Source: JAOZHU01 sp964506435
Lineage (GTDB): Archaea; Thermoproteota; Bathyarchaeia; Bathyarchaeales; Bathycorpusculaceae
Assembly: GCA_964506435.1 (NCBI GenBank)
Contig: CAZDLK010000038.1
Coordinates: 1-22,157 of the forward strand
Direction: 5' to 3'
DNA length: 22,157 nt
Part shown: in pieces, positions 1-7,183 of the stretch
Layout of the letters: each line of letters begins with the position of its first letter
Position numbering within the stretch: position 1 is the first letter of the stretch
Notes under the pieces: generated by a model
Database searches by the model: none
The model's input: only the letters and a program-made list of their open reading frames with translations
What the model was told of the DNA's origin: nothing
Program-made: the position numbers and the translations under genes

Positions 1-35
1 ATAACGATTGTTACCACTTTCTTTGAGATTTGCAT
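1..35 (-). CDS. 5' end of a divergent gene (cut by window edge)
   Basis: An ATG on the minus strand at 33-35 opens a frame reading MQISKKVVTIV up to the window edge. It is preceded by AAAGGAGAG, an SD-like sequence, and by a CTTTAAATAT box at 86-95. That box would place the transcript start near 65, giving a leader of about 30 bases. Only eleven codons are visible, so no function can be assigned; the basic-then-hydrophobic start could be the beginning of a membrane segment. Confidence 0.5.
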   Translation of the reverse strand, partial: MQISKKVVTIV

Positions 36-85
36 TTTCCGTTTTTCTCTCCTTTATTCTGTGCTCAACACATTGACTATGATGG

Positions 86-95
86 ATATTTAAAG
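86..95 (-). promoter_or_regulatory. TATA box for the divergent gene at the left edge
   Basis: Read on the minus strand the sequence is CTTTAAATAT, a good archaeal TATA element. It is followed about 40-45 bases later by an SD-like AAAGGAGAG and then an ATG at 35. Confidence 0.45.
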
Positions 96-151
96 TTTTG
101 CAGTCCCACGATTAGTTCAATTCCACAAACAGAACGTTTGACTCGAGAAAA

Positions 152-160
152 CATTTAAAA
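152..160 (+). promoter_or_regulatory. TATA box upstream of the tandem Lrp regulator
   Basis: CATTTAAAA lies about 60-80 bases before the region where the regulator's N-terminus must begin. A transcript would start near 180-185. It sits back to back with the minus-strand TATA box at 86-95. Confidence 0.4.
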
Positions 161-281
161 ATGGGAAGGCAGATACCTCAAATTAAACCCATTAAAGAAC
201 GTTGAAATAAAAATTAAGAAGGGGGCTGCGGCTAAAACGAAGAAAATCGACGCGATTGACGCGAAAATTCTGAAGACACTT

Positions 282-1256
282 TTGCGTGATTCACGCACCA
301 GCTTCACTCAAATCGCCAAAGACTGCAAAATCTCTGTTACAGCTGTCAGAAGGAGATATGATCGTTTGAAAAAAACAGGCATAATCACTGGTGAACACAT
401 AGAGGTGGACCCGCGCGGTTTTGGATATGAATGCATAGTCGAGATAGGAATTAAAACGCCAGTGAATAATGAAAAAAATGTCATGGGCAGTCTAAGAAAA
501 AATCGATATATAATCTCCGCCGATTTGGGCACTGAAACCTTCGGCAGATACAACATTGTAGCTTTGGCAGCATTGCCTGAAATGGCGAATTTGCCGACGG
601 TTACGAAAGAAGTCGCATCCGACCCGAAGATCACAAGTGTGGAAACCCTACTGTGGACGGACAGCACTGGAACAATAGGTACAGATAACTTGGAGATTAA
701 ACCTGCCCGTGGCAAAAGCAAAAAGATTGCGGCAACTGTAACTCGTTTATTCAGCAAGCAAATTCGTAAAGCGGGGTTTGATAAAGGGCAGATAAACGAC
801 AGAGACAGACAAATTATTAATGTACTCTTGAAAGAGAGCCGTATGCCATTCAACAAAATTGCAAAACAAATAGGAATGTCAACTAAAACTGTAACACAAC
901 GATATAAAAAGCTCGTAGAAGGAAACGTGATAACCAGCTCTACGATAACCGTTAACTTGAAAAAACTTGGTTATAATTGCGTAGCAACTGTTTTCTTGAA
1001 GCTAAAAAACGTGAGCAATATAGAAAAAATCCAAAAGAAACTACGAATACCGAATCAGGTAAGGTCTAATCGTTTGACTGGAGCGTATGATCTCAGACTT
1101 GAGTTTGCACTGAGAGACATTGGAGAGTTGTTTAATCTAGCAAGACAAATTCGCAAGGCAGATGATATCGAAGAAGCACAAATTTTTCCAAGTGATGTTT
1201 GTTTAGACTCTTATCCGCCAATATTAATGCAGAACCTCCCTGAAGTGAAAACTTGA
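282..1256 (+). CDS. tandem (double) Lrp/AsnC-type transcriptional regulator
   Basis: A DNA-binding regulator of the Lrp/AsnC family built as two copies of the usual unit. The first winged HTH (residues 1-45, ending RRRYDRLKKTGII) is followed by a ligand-binding/RAM region to about 130. A basic linker follows, then a second HTH (about 172-220; ESRMPFNKIAKQIGMSTKTV) and a second RAM-like region to about 310. Normal Lrp proteins are about 150 residues; this one is 324 or more. The coordinate given is the first standard start (TTG 282), but it cuts off HTH helix 1. The same frame is open from 159, and the codons just before TTG read KKIDAIDAKILKTLL, typical Lrp helix 1. No ATG, GTG or TTG occurs there, so the true start is probably ACG 237, ATT 213 or another rare codon. 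The effector and targets are unknown. Control of the lys cluster 1.8 kb downstream is possible but not shown. Confidence 0.85.
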   Translation: MRDSRTSFTQIAKDCKISVTAVRRRYDRLKKTGIITGEHIEVDPRGFGYECIVEIGIKTPVNNEKNVMGSLRKNRYIISADLGTETFGRYNIVALAALPEMANLPTVTKEVASDPKITSVETLLWTDSTGTIGTDNLEIKPARGKSKKIAATVTRLFSKQIRKAGFDKGQINDRDRQIINVLLKESRMPFNKIAKQIGMSTKTVTQRYKKLVEGNVITSSTITVNLKKLGYNCVATVFLKLKNVSNIEKIQKKLRIPNQVRSNRLTGAYDLRLEFALRDIGELFNLARQIRKADDIEEAQIFPSDVCLDSYPPILMQNLPEVKT

Positions 1257-1324
1257 CCACTTAGGAAACCCCAAACTCTCTGCTCAATAACGTTCCTATA
1301 GAAACGCGCACATCGCATAAGCCC

Positions 1325-1603
1325 ATGGAATTACAGTTTAACCACGCGTCTCTGCGTAAAGAAAACATTGTTAGAAAGCCAATTCAAAAATTGTTCTTAA
1401 CGCATGTTTTTCTCAAGGCTGGAAAAATTTGTCGATGGAAAAAAAGCAAAGTCGCTAAACTAAGTTGTTTATTAGCAAAAAACGCTAATCGAGACGAAAC
1501 AAAGCAATTTATAGAATCCAGATTCGGATATGCCATGGATAAAGGTAACGCCGTCTATTCAGAAAACTTGAATAATGTAGCATGTTATCGTCGCAGTACC
1601 TAG
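1325..1603 (+). CDS. doubtful 92-residue ORF
   Basis: I do not recognise the product. The frame is basic, has three cysteines and no membrane segment, and lacks an SD sequence or TATA box at the expected distance. It is kept only because it is the longest frame in a gap and shadows no other gene. Confidence 0.15.
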   Translation: MELQFNHASLRKENIVRKPIQKLFLTHVFLKAGKICRWKKSKVAKLSCLLAKNANRDETKQFIESRFGYAMDKGNAVYSENLNNVACYRRST

Positions 1604-1671
1604 GCCGATGAAAAGCATGGAAAAGTCGTTCTGAACACCATGTTCTTGAGGGGGTACAGATTCGTCGTTCT

Positions 1672-1699
1672 TAAAGAAAAAGGGGTTTTGAGAAAAAAG
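1672..1699 (-). terminator. T-rich terminator after the DUF1508-Ig gene
   Basis: Just past the minus-strand stop, the minus strand reads several T-runs (CCTTTTTTCTC, then CCCCTTTTTC). Such U-rich tracts end archaeal transcripts. Confidence 0.4.
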
Positions 1700-1700
1700 G

Positions 1701-2459
1701 CTATTTTATGACTATTGTTTGGAATTCGCTTCGTATATGTTTAGGTTTTTGGTCTCTGTCATATTGTGCGTAGATTTCACCAGTGTTATCCCAGAAATCA
1801 AAAGGCCTAGCCTTCCAACCCATGTCGAAAGAGCCATCTTCTTCAGTGTACCCTCTCACCAGAACCTCGTCCAAAAGAAATGATCGGTCATGTTCGCGGA
1901 CAGATATTTTAGCTTTAGCCACTCCTTTCCCATTCTCGCTGAGTTTGCCTTTGAAATACACTATTTCGCCTTTTGCCGCTGTATCTGGTAGATCATATAA
2001 TTCCAATTTTAAACCACTTGGAGCAGGCACCGCCATTTCCGACGCAGCTACTGTGGCTTCAGTCATAGCTTCCTCAGCTTTTGGTTGAGTTGCAGTTAGG
2101 TCTTCAATTTCAGCGTTACAACTTGCCTGTACTGCTTTTATGCCATTCATACACCCTTCTTTGGTTGTATAGCCTTCGCTATTAGCGACAATCTCGCCGT
2201 TTCTAGCATTCAAATGGAATCTGTACCCGCAGGTTTTATCATAGAACACTTGATATTTCGGGTTGACTAGTCGTTTTCCTTCAATTGTCATATCCTCGAT
2301 TTCTGCGTTGCAATTATTCTGCACGCTTTTTACTCCGTTCAAACAGCCAGCATGCTGATCATATGCTTGGCTTACGACCACTATCTTATTGTTTTCAGCC
2401 CTCAGTCGGAATCTATACTTGCCAGCAATATCTCTGTATACTTGATATTTTGCTACCAT
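1701..2459 (-). CDS. tandem DUF1508 (YegP-like) repeats fused to an Ig-like domain
   Basis: A 252-residue protein of two parts. Residues 3-54 and 68-118 are two DUF1508/UPF0339 (YegP) repeats. Each has the form YQVxxD..GYRFxLxAxNxxIV..S..Y....GCxNGxKxVQ..CNAEIED. After a low-complexity Ala/Glu/Thr linker (about 122-147), residues 149-252 form a predicted beta-sandwich, with a GEIVYFKGKL strand, KAKISVREHD and a DGSFDMGW turn. This resembles carboxypeptidase-regulatory or Ig-like domains. Each repeat carries a pair of cysteines 11 residues apart, which could bind metal or form disulfides. No signal peptide is visible, so a cytosolic place is likely despite the Ig-like end. The molecular role of DUF1508 is not well established. 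The ATG is chosen because an AGGGA lies 6 bases upstream and the first repeat begins at residue 3. Confidence 0.8.
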   Translation of the reverse strand: MVAKYQVYRDIAGKYRFRLRAENNKIVVVSQAYDQHAGCLNGVKSVQNNCNAEIEDMTIEGKRLVNPKYQVFYDKTCGYRFHLNARNGEIVANSEGYTTKEGCMNGIKAVQASCNAEIEDLTATQPKAEEAMTEATVAASEMAVPAPSGLKLELYDLPDTAAKGEIVYFKGKLSENGKGVAKAKISVREHDRSFLLDEVLVRGYTEEDGSFDMGWKARPFDFWDNTGEIYAQYDRDQKPKHIRSEFQTIVIK

Positions 2460-2682
2460 AGAAAATCCCTGCTAATTTTATAGCATTCGTAAGAATATTA
2501 GCCTTTCGTCTATGCAATTGCAATAGGTATTCGGTAACTCTATTTTTGTTGTGTCTTTTTCTGAGCTGGGAAATATAGAGTGCGGTTTTGACGGTGTCAT
2601 TGATGTCTGTTTCTCGGTCAAGGTCTGATAGTTTGTAGCCTATGCAGGTTACGGTGGCGATGTCTAATCTGTTGTTCTTCAT
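2413..2682 (-). CDS. hypothetical 89-residue protein overlapping the DUF1508-Ig gene
   Basis: I do not recognise the family. The ATG at 2682 lies about 55 bases after a CTTAAATT box (2733-2740) read on the minus strand, a box it would share with the tRNA on the other strand. The protein has a polar, helical middle (DRETDINDTVKTALY, RKRHNKNRVTEYLLQLHRRK) and a short cysteine-bearing tail. It overlaps the start of the DUF1508-Ig gene by 47 bases in another frame, so the last 15 codons may not be under selection. It could be a real small gene translated ahead of the DUF1508 gene, or chance. Confidence 0.3.
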   Translation of the reverse strand: MKNNRLDIATVTCIGYKLSDLDRETDINDTVKTALYISQLRKRHNKNRVTEYLLQLHRRKANILTNAIKLAGIFYGSKISSIQRYCWQV

Positions 2683-2730
2683 TTTTATTGTGAGGTCATG
2701 GATTTTTGGTTGTTTGTTGTTGGTGGGACA

Positions 2731-2740
2731 AATTTAAGTA
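2731..2740. promoter_or_regulatory. TATA box upstream of tRNA-Gly, readable in both directions
   Basis: AATTTAAGTA is centred about 35 bases before the first base of the tRNA. Read on the minus strand it gives CTTAAATT, also suitably placed to drive the small minus-strand ORF starting at 2682. Confidence 0.5.
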
Positions 2741-2770
2741 CTTGTTTTCCATAGTTGGTTGATGTCCCGA

Positions 2771-2848
2771 GCGGTTGTAGTCTAGCCTGGTTTAGGACAT
2801 CAGCCTGCCACGTTGACGACCCGGGTTCAAATCCCGGCAACCGCACCA
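2771..2848 (+). tRNA. tRNA-Gly (anticodon GCC)
   Basis: A full cloverleaf can be drawn. The acceptor pairs GCGGTTG (2771-2777) with CAACCGC (2838-2844), with discriminator A 2845 and an encoded CCA at 2846-2848. The D stem is GTCT/GGAC, with GG in the loop. The anticodon stem is TCAGC/GTTGA around loop CTGCCAC, giving anticodon GCC (2807-2809). The T arm is CCGGG-TTCAAAT-CCCGG. There is no intron. It decodes GGC and GGU. Confidence 0.97.
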
Positions 2849-2876
2849 CAAATCACAACTTCAAGTGCTGTGCTCG

Positions 2877-2886
2877 TTTTTCTTTC
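2877..2886 (+). terminator. T-rich tract after tRNA-Gly(GCC)
   Basis: TTTTTCTTTC begins 28 bases after the encoded CCA, with no hairpin before it. It is a typical archaeal U-rich termination signal. Confidence 0.4.
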
Positions 2887-3017
2887 ACTCCTAGTTGGTA
2901 ACTTATTTTGAAGGGGCGTGCTGATTTTTTACGGAAATCGCGACGGTGTTGACAGTTTTCCTGTCTCTTCACTAATTTTAGTGCGGAATTCGCAAAATTA
3001 TTATGGAAAACGAAAAG

Positions 3018-3026
3018 CTTTAAATA
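3018..3026 (+). promoter_or_regulatory. TATA box of the lysine cluster
   Basis: CTTTAAATA is preceded by an A/G-rich BRE-like stretch. It places transcription near 3045-3050, about 20 bases before the dapA ATG at 3068. The SD-like GAGGA (3056-3060) sits 7 bases before that ATG. This supports 3068 rather than the upstream in-frame start at 2918. Confidence 0.6.
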
Positions 3027-3067
3027 AACCAACGCTTAATGTTAGCTCTAAAAATGAGGAAAACAAA

Positions 3068-4105
3068 ATGGCAACATTCAACGGTTGTTACACTGCACTC
3101 GTAACGCCCATGACACACATAGGCGAAGTAGACTACGAAGGGTTACGCAGTTTAGTGGAATTCCAAATAAAAGGAGGCGCCAGCGGCATCCTCGCCGTTG
3201 GCACAACAGGCGAAAGCCCAACCTTAGACTGGAACGAACACAACAAAGTCACCGAAAGAATCCACGAGTACGCAGACGGAAAAGGCTTAACCATAGCAGG
3301 CACAGGCAGCAACTCCACGCAAGAAGCAATAGAAGGCACAGCACACGCGCTGCAAGCAGGCATAAACTGCGTTCTACTCGTAGACCCATACTACAACGGT
3401 CCCAGCTCACTGGAAATACGAAGAGAATACGTGGAGCCCATCGCCAAACGCTTCCCCGAAGTCCAAATCATACCCTACGTGATCCCAGGCAGAACAGGAA
3501 CCCAACTGCTACCACAAGACCTCGCAATACTCCACAACCAATACCCAAACGTCAGCGTCGTCAAAGAAGCCACAGGCGACCTAGAAAACATGCGTTTAAC
3601 ACGCAAATTCTGCGGCGCAGACTTCAACATACTCTCAGGCGACGACGACAAAACCTACACAATGATGACTACACCTGATATTGCTGCATCAGGCGTTATC
3701 TCAGTCACAAGCAATATCGTCCCCCGCGCCATAACCGACCTGACACATTACATTCTTGACGGCAACCTAACCGAAGCAAACCAACTCGTCCAAGCATTGC
3801 AGCCACTTTTCGCCATAGTCACCGTGAAAACCCAAGAACAAACACCCTACGGCGCAGTCGCATGCAAAGCGCGCAACCCTCTCGCCTATAAGACGCTCAT
3901 GAACGTTCTGGGCATGCCCTCAGGACCATGCAGGCAACCTTTGGGTAAAATGACGCGCAGTGGGCTTGAAGTAGTTTTAACAAACGCGCGCAAAGTCTAC
4001 GAAAACAACCCTGAAATACTCCAGCCCGTAGAGGATTTCTTCGACGTAAACCTAAAAGAACGCTTATACAATGAACGATTCTGGCAGGGACTCACTTATG
4101 CTTAA
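3068..4105 (+). CDS. dapA: 4-hydroxy-tetrahydrodipicolinate synthase (DHDPS)
   Basis: Condenses L-aspartate semialdehyde with pyruvate, the first committed step of diaminopimelate/lysine synthesis, in the cytosol. It is a class I aldolase-type TIM barrel. The GTTGES pyruvate-binding motif lies at 45-50, the catalytic Tyr137 in PYVIPGRTG, and the Schiff-base Lys166 in VVKEATGD. The usual YNVPGRTG reads YVIPGRTG here. With 345 residues it is about 50 longer than the common 290-300, mostly from a C-terminal extension (after about 300) ending in DFFDVNLKERLYNERFW. Because that Asn is replaced and the length is unusual, a related DapA/NAL-superfamily aldolase is conceivable. The position at the head of a complete lys cluster makes DHDPS much the best call. 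It overlaps dapB by 8 bases. Confidence 0.92.
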   Translation: MATFNGCYTALVTPMTHIGEVDYEGLRSLVEFQIKGGASGILAVGTTGESPTLDWNEHNKVTERIHEYADGKGLTIAGTGSNSTQEAIEGTAHALQAGINCVLLVDPYYNGPSSLEIRREYVEPIAKRFPEVQIIPYVIPGRTGTQLLPQDLAILHNQYPNVSVVKEATGDLENMRLTRKFCGADFNILSGDDDKTYTMMTTPDIAASGVISVTSNIVPRAITDLTHYILDGNLTEANQLVQALQPLFAIVTVKTQEQTPYGAVACKARNPLAYKTLMNVLGMPSGPCRQPLGKMTRSGLEVVLTNARKVYENNPEILQPVEDFFDVNLKERLYNERFWQGLTYA

Positions 4106-4892
4106 GCTGTGCGTAGCTGGCGCTGCAGGCAGAATGGGCACAGCGGTTATCCGCGAAGCCGCGGCAAAAGGCTTTCAAATAGTCGGCGCAGTTGAAGCCA
4201 TAGGCAATTCGTGCATTGGAAAGAGTCTTAGAGAACTCGGCATCTGCGACTCAGACACGATAATCGTGAGCACAGATAATCTCAGCGTAGCCGCAGGAAA
4301 CGCAGATGTTTACGTAACTTTCACGGTTCCCGCAGCCGAAATGAGCAACATTCCCGTTGTTGCTGCTTTGGGTAAGCGCATAGTTTTAGGCACAACTGGT
4401 TTCACTGAAGAACAAAACCGCCTCATCCGCGAAGCAGTTCAAGGCAAGGTGCCTGCCGTGTTCTCGCCCAACTACTCCGTAGGCGTCAACATTCTTTTCC
4501 AACTTGCTAAGGCATTAAAGGTTTTTCCACAGGAATACGATTTCAGCATAACTGAAGTCCACCACACTGGAAAGAAGGATGCGCCAAGCGGAACCGCTAA
4601 GAAACTCGGCGAAATAATCGCTGATGCACGCGGTTACTCAACCGTGAATCATGGCAGAGACGGCATAAGCCCGAGGAAACCCGAAGAACTGGAAATTGCA
4701 GCGTTAAGAGCAGGCGGAGTCCCAGGCATCCACGACCTGATAGTAGCTGGACCATACGAGATGCTACGCATAGAGCATGTGGCCTTTTCACGCAGCGTGT
4801 TCGCGCAAGGCGCAGTTTACGCGGCTGAATGGCTAAGCAAACAAAACGAAGCCCGAATCTTCAGTATGCAAGATGTCTTAGGCTTAGCATAG
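4098..4892 (+). CDS. dapB: 4-hydroxy-tetrahydrodipicolinate reductase
   Basis: Reduces the DapA product to tetrahydrodipicolinate with NAD(P)H. The N-terminal Rossmann domain opens with GAAGRMG (8-14). The substrate-binding domain carries EVHHTGKKDAPSGTA (153-167), with the paired His and the Lys of the family's active site. LGTTGF (98-102) and FSPNYSVGVN (122-131) are also typical. The length of 264 residues is normal. ATG 4098, inside the last codons of dapA, is preferred over ATG 4071 because the Rossmann strand starts at once (MLKLCVAGAAG) and the 8-base overlap suggests translational coupling. Confidence 0.95.
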   Translation: MLKLCVAGAAGRMGTAVIREAAAKGFQIVGAVEAIGNSCIGKSLRELGICDSDTIIVSTDNLSVAAGNADVYVTFTVPAAEMSNIPVVAALGKRIVLGTTGFTEEQNRLIREAVQGKVPAVFSPNYSVGVNILFQLAKALKVFPQEYDFSITEVHHTGKKDAPSGTAKKLGEIIADARGYSTVNHGRDGISPRKPEELEIAALRAGGVPGIHDLIVAGPYEMLRIEHVAFSRSVFAQGAVYAAEWLSKQNEARIFSMQDVLGLA

Positions 4893-4909
4893 CGCAAGGT
4901 GAAAACCAA

Positions 4910-6091
4910 GTGAGCAGCAGGGCAGTCATCAAGTTCGGCGGTGCTGATCTCGCCACCAGCGAGAAAATCGCTAGAGCAGCCAGATTGGTAGTTGAATCGC
5001 CGTACAATGAAATCGTAGTGGTGGTCTCAGCCATGGGCAAAATGACCGACAACCTCATCGATGCGATGGCGCAGTTAGGCAACGTACGTGATGAGGACTA
5101 CGCGGAAATCGTGTCCATGGGTGAACGTGCCAGCGCACGCGTTTTCTGCTCTGCCTTAAGAGCCATGGGCGCAAAAGCGGAACTTTTTGACCCAGCTAAC
5201 GCTAATTGGCCTGTAATAACTGATTCACGTTTTCGCGATGCAAAACCAGACTTGGAGAAAACCGCTGCTTTAACGCAGGAGTTTTTAGCGCCGCTGTTAG
5301 GCTCAGCTATACCTGTGATTTGCGGTTTTCTCGGCAAAGACAGCAATGGCAATGTTACTACTCTTGGCAGAGGCGGAAGCGACACAACCGCACTGCTGCT
5401 TGCGAAGTGTTTAGGTGCCGACGAGATAATACTGGTGAAGGACACTGGTGGTGTGCTCTCCGCTGACCCGAAAATAGTGGCTGATACCAGGCTTCTTGAC
5501 AATTTGGATATTCATGAGATGTTTGATCTTGCCCAAGGCGGCGCGAAAATCGTTAAGCCTGAAGCTTTAAAGTACAAGTTACCGAACCAAAAGCTGCGGA
5601 TAATAAGTTTCGCCTCTGACAGCCTCGCAGTCGGCGGCACTGAAATCACTGGTTCTTTCAGTCCTAACTCAGCGGAGATGGAAAGCCACAACGGCTTGTT
5701 AGCCATTAATGTGGTTTGCGAGGTCAACGCGGAAAACCTCAGAGAAGTCTTCGACGTGCTCCACCAGAACGCAGTTTACGGCGTTAGCTCAGGAAGAAGA
5801 TCTATTACTGTTTTCACTTCAGACGGCAACGTCCACCAAGTCATAAACCGCTTGCACAGTTTGAAGGGCTTTAAGGCGATAAGCCACAGAGAAAACGTAG
5901 CCATGCTTCAAATCAGTCATCCAGTGTTTATTGACTCGCCAGGCGGAGTTGCCCGCATCTCCAGCGCATTAAGTCAAGAGGGCATCAACATAATTGAAGT
6001 TACAACCAGTAAGGCGACCATCAATGTTTTTATTGAGGAAAACCAACTCAAAAGGGCAATGGAAGCGATAAAAAATGTCCATGAAACGTAA
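4910..6091 (+). CDS. lysC: aspartate kinase with C-terminal ACT domains
   Basis: Phosphorylates L-aspartate, the entry reaction for lysine, threonine and methionine. The kinase domain (about 1-245) holds KFGG (8-11), SMGERASA, TLGRGGSDTTA and a VKDTGGVLSADPK nucleotide-binding segment. Residues about 300-393 are two ACT regulatory domains (GVSSGRRSITVF; IDSPGGVARISSALSQEGIN), the expected site of lysine or threonine feedback. The first motif reads KFGGAD rather than the usual KFGGTS/SV, an unusual substitution. The start is taken as GTG 4910, with AAGGTGAAA upstream and 17 bases after dapB. The in-frame start at 4829 would add 27 residues lying wholly within dapB. The gene overlaps asd by 17 bases. 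The product is 393 residues. Confidence 0.93.
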   Translation: MSSRAVIKFGGADLATSEKIARAARLVVESPYNEIVVVVSAMGKMTDNLIDAMAQLGNVRDEDYAEIVSMGERASARVFCSALRAMGAKAELFDPANANWPVITDSRFRDAKPDLEKTAALTQEFLAPLLGSAIPVICGFLGKDSNGNVTTLGRGGSDTTALLLAKCLGADEIILVKDTGGVLSADPKIVADTRLLDNLDIHEMFDLAQGGAKIVKPEALKYKLPNQKLRIISFASDSLAVGGTEITGSFSPNSAEMESHNGLLAINVVCEVNAENLREVFDVLHQNAVYGVSSGRRSITVFTSDGNVHQVINRLHSLKGFKAISHRENVAMLQISHPVFIDSPGGVARISSALSQEGINIIEVTTSKATINVFIEENQLKRAMEAIKNVHET

Positions 6092-7133
6092 AGTAGCTAT
6101 ACTCGGCGCCACAGGCGCTGTTGGGCAACGGTTCATCCAGCTGCTGCAGGGGCACCCGTGGTTCACGATTGAAGTGCTCGCCGCTTCAGAAAGGTCCGCG
6201 GGCAAAAAATACAAAGACGCCTGCAACTGGCTAATGGAATCCAACTTGCCCTCTGAAATTGCAGAAATGCCTGTCGTTAACTGCGACACGGAATCGGTAA
6301 GCAAAGCGGGCAAAGTGGACTTGGTCTTCTCGTCCCTACCAGGCGATTTAGCTGGACCTGTTGAAGCGGAATTCGCCGCTGAGTACCCTGTGTTCAGCAA
6401 GGCAAGCGCGCATAGAATGGACAAGGATGTTCCGTTGCTCGTTCCTGAGGTGAATCCTGAGCATGTGGCTTTGATTCCAATACAGAAAAAGGCGAGAGGT
6501 TGGAAGGGCTTCCTCACCACAGACCCCAACTGCAGCACGATTCAGTTGGCGCTTACGCTTAAGCCTCTCATGCGCTTCGGATTAAAACAAGTCATCATCA
6601 CAACTATGCAAGCTTTGAGCGGCGCTGGATATCCCGGCGTAGCTTCACTGGACATAATAGACAACGTTGTCCCTTACATTTCCAAAGAAGAAGAAAAACT
6701 GGAAGAGGAAAACCAAAAGATACTTGGCACTTTCAACGGTAAACAAATCCAAAGCGCTGACCTCGTGTTCAGCGCAAGCTGCAACAGAGTCAACGTTAAG
6801 GATGGGCATTTAGAATCTGTGTTTGTGAAGTTAGACAGCAACCCCACGGTGGAAGAAGTTGAAGAGGCTTTCAGGAGCTTTAAGGGCGAACCGCAAAGGC
6901 TGAAGCTTCCCTCGGCGCCAGAGAACCCAATCGTCGTGCGTAAAGAGCCGAACAGACCGCAACCACGCTATGACAGGAATGAGGGCAAAGGCATGAGCGT
7001 AGTGGTTGGACGAATCCGCAAAGACCCAATAATGACTATGAAATACATGTGTCTGGGACATAACACTATCCGAGGGGCTGCGGGCGCAGGAATTCTCAGC
7101 GCAGAACTCTTCGCGGCGAAAGGCTTAGTCTAA
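6075..7133 (+). CDS. asd: aspartate-semialdehyde dehydrogenase, archaeal type
   Basis: Reduces aspartyl phosphate to aspartate semialdehyde with NADPH. The NADP-binding loop is GATGAVGQ (11-18). The catalytic Cys153 is in TTDPNCSTIQ, and the general-base His is probably His245 in VNVKDGH. The length of 352 and the RVNVKDGH form are those of the archaeal/fungal-type subfamily rather than the Gram-negative enzyme. It starts inside the last 17 bases of the kinase gene whose product it uses. ATG 6081 is an alternative start two codons in. Confidence 0.95.
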   Translation: MSMKRKVAILGATGAVGQRFIQLLQGHPWFTIEVLAASERSAGKKYKDACNWLMESNLPSEIAEMPVVNCDTESVSKAGKVDLVFSSLPGDLAGPVEAEFAAEYPVFSKASAHRMDKDVPLLVPEVNPEHVALIPIQKKARGWKGFLTTDPNCSTIQLALTLKPLMRFGLKQVIITTMQALSGAGYPGVASLDIIDNVVPYISKEEEKLEEENQKILGTFNGKQIQSADLVFSASCNRVNVKDGHLESVFVKLDSNPTVEEVEEAFRSFKGEPQRLKLPSAPENPIVVRKEPNRPQPRYDRNEGKGMSVVVGRIRKDPIMTMKYMCLGHNTIRGAAGAGILSAELFAAKGLV

Positions 7134-7150
7134 GGCAACGCCGCAATTTA

Positions 7151-7159
7151 CCTTAAATA
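7151..7159 (+). promoter_or_regulatory. internal TATA box before lysA
   Basis: CCTTAAATA lies in the only gap of any size in the cluster (7134-7183). A transcript from it would start at about 7180, almost at the lysA GTG. It could allow lysA-dapF-dapL to be expressed separately. Confidence 0.45.
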
Positions 7160-7183
7160 AAAAAAATAATCGGGTGAAAACAA

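Larger units (their letters stand above)
1257..1700. other. 444-base stretch without a convincing gene
   Basis: The only sizeable frame is a 92-codon plus-strand ORF at 1325-1603, starting MELQFNHASL and ending NVACYRRST. It has no recognisable motif, SD or TATA box and could be noise or a decayed gene. Bases 1672-1699 carry A-runs that read as T-runs on the minus strand, a plausible terminator for the DUF1508 gene. Confidence 0.5.

Noticed and set aside
308..856. 182-codon minus-strand frame under the Lrp gene
   Set aside because: It is a shadow of the strongly supported Lrp frame, with no start signals or motif.
2473..2482. TATAAAATTA read on the minus strand as promoter of the DUF1508-Ig gene
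   Set aside because: It ends only about 14 bases before the ATG, too close for the 25-30 base spacing; a start there would fall inside the gene.
3085..3678. 197-codon alternate plus-strand frame inside dapA, very Arg/His-rich
   Set aside because: It overlaps the conserved dapA frame and is explained by heavy C-ending codon use in the first 600 bases of dapA, which empties the +1 frame of stops. The protein is low-complexity with no family features.
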